5,947 nt of DNA, from contig JANTGB010000152.1 of assembly GCA_024763115.1 (NCBI GenBank), positions 1 through 5,947 on the forward strand. The letters are read 5' to 3'. Below are positions 5,823-5,947 of the stretch, one piece after another. Positions within the stretch are counted from its first letter, which is position 1, and each line of letters opens with the position of its first letter. A program made the translations under genes and the position numbers. The notes below the pieces were generated by a model. It searched no databases. It had not been told where the DNA came from and was given only the letters and a program-made list of their open reading frames with translations. Origin of the DNA: Desulfobulbaceae bacterium. Its GTDB lineage: Bacteria; Desulfobacterota; Desulfobulbia; Desulfobulbales; SURF-16.

Positions 5823-5850
5823 GATTTTACATGTATCCTGTCAATGTCGT

Positions 5851-5878
5851 TAACTACTCATGGGGTAAGCGTCCTAAC
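5851..5878 (-). repeat. Right copy of long-range inverted repeat
   Basis: The plus strand reads TAACTACTCAT, G, GGGTAAGCG, T, CCTAAC. This is the reverse complement of 92-118 with one substitution and one inserted T. It ends 28 bases upstream of the fpg start, in the same orientation relative to fpg as the left copy has to the HEPN gene. It forms the start of a structured segment that runs on to the window edge. Confidence 0.8.
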
Positions 5879-5925
5879 TTCGCTAACCCCTGTAATTGTA
5901 ACTGGTTACAGGGTGCAGGTAAGCG
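5864..5925 (+). repeat. Hairpin framed by direct repeats
   Basis: GGTAAGCG occurs at 5864-5871 and again at 5918-5925 in the same orientation. Between them CCCTGTAA (5888-5895) pairs perfectly with TTACAGGG (5906-5913) around a 10-base loop. The segment then continues with CCAGCGGGAGACTCCG to the window edge. A repeated short word beside a hairpin is the style of REP-like or transposase-recognised elements, but no transposase is visible in the window. Confidence 0.6.
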
Positions 5926-5947
5926 ACCAGCGGGAGACTCCGATAGA

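Noticed and set aside
5839..5844. TTGACA on the minus strand as a -35 box for fpg
   Set aside because: The matching -10 position would fall at the fpg start codon and into the coding region, leaving no room for a usable mRNA start.
1..5947. CRISPR array, tRNA or rRNA genes
   Set aside because: No regularly spaced repeats were seen, and no cloverleaf with a T-loop signature or rRNA motif was recognised on either strand.

Overview
The window looks like a piece of a flagellated Gram-negative chromosome. The best guess is a Desulfobacterota (former Deltaproteobacteria) relative, because of the compact fliD-fliS-chaperone-flaG order, the long FliD and the moderate G+C. No rRNA or other taxonomic marker is present, so this assignment is inference.

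Left part (1-831): an AT-rich segment starts with a repeat and hairpin region (44-118). It is followed by a two-gene HEPN / minimal nucleotidyltransferase (MNT) pair on the + strand whose frames overlap by 28 bases. This is the accessory part of the window and is probably a toxin-antitoxin-like module. Hand-counted stretches of it are mostly 33-47% G+C, against about 50% in fliD.

Middle part (832-4757): a 358-base gap carries two strong hairpins in tandem (993-1018 and 1032-1073). The second is an intrinsic terminator and is followed at once by a sigma-28-like promoter (1076-1103). That promoter would drive a late flagellar operon on the + strand: fliD (filament cap), fliS (flagellin chaperone), a small helical FliT/FlgN-like protein, and flaG (filament-length factor). 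The last three are packed with very short gaps.

Right part (4758-5947): a 237-base convergent gap holds only a dubious 30-codon minus-strand ORF. After it comes a complete mutM/fpg on the - strand (DNA glycosylase for oxidised purines). Upstream of fpg the window ends in a structured, repeat-rich non-coding segment.

The most notable non-genic signal is a pair of near-identical 27-28 base repeats, at 92-118 and inverted at 5851-5878. Each lies 28-39 bases upstream of a gene and in the same orientation relative to that gene (the HEPN gene and fpg). They look like copies of a dispersed structured element. The left copy also ends a segment with integron attC-like outer boxes, which raises the possibility that the HEPN-MNT pair arrived as a cassette. 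No complete novel system can be demonstrated from this sequence alone.
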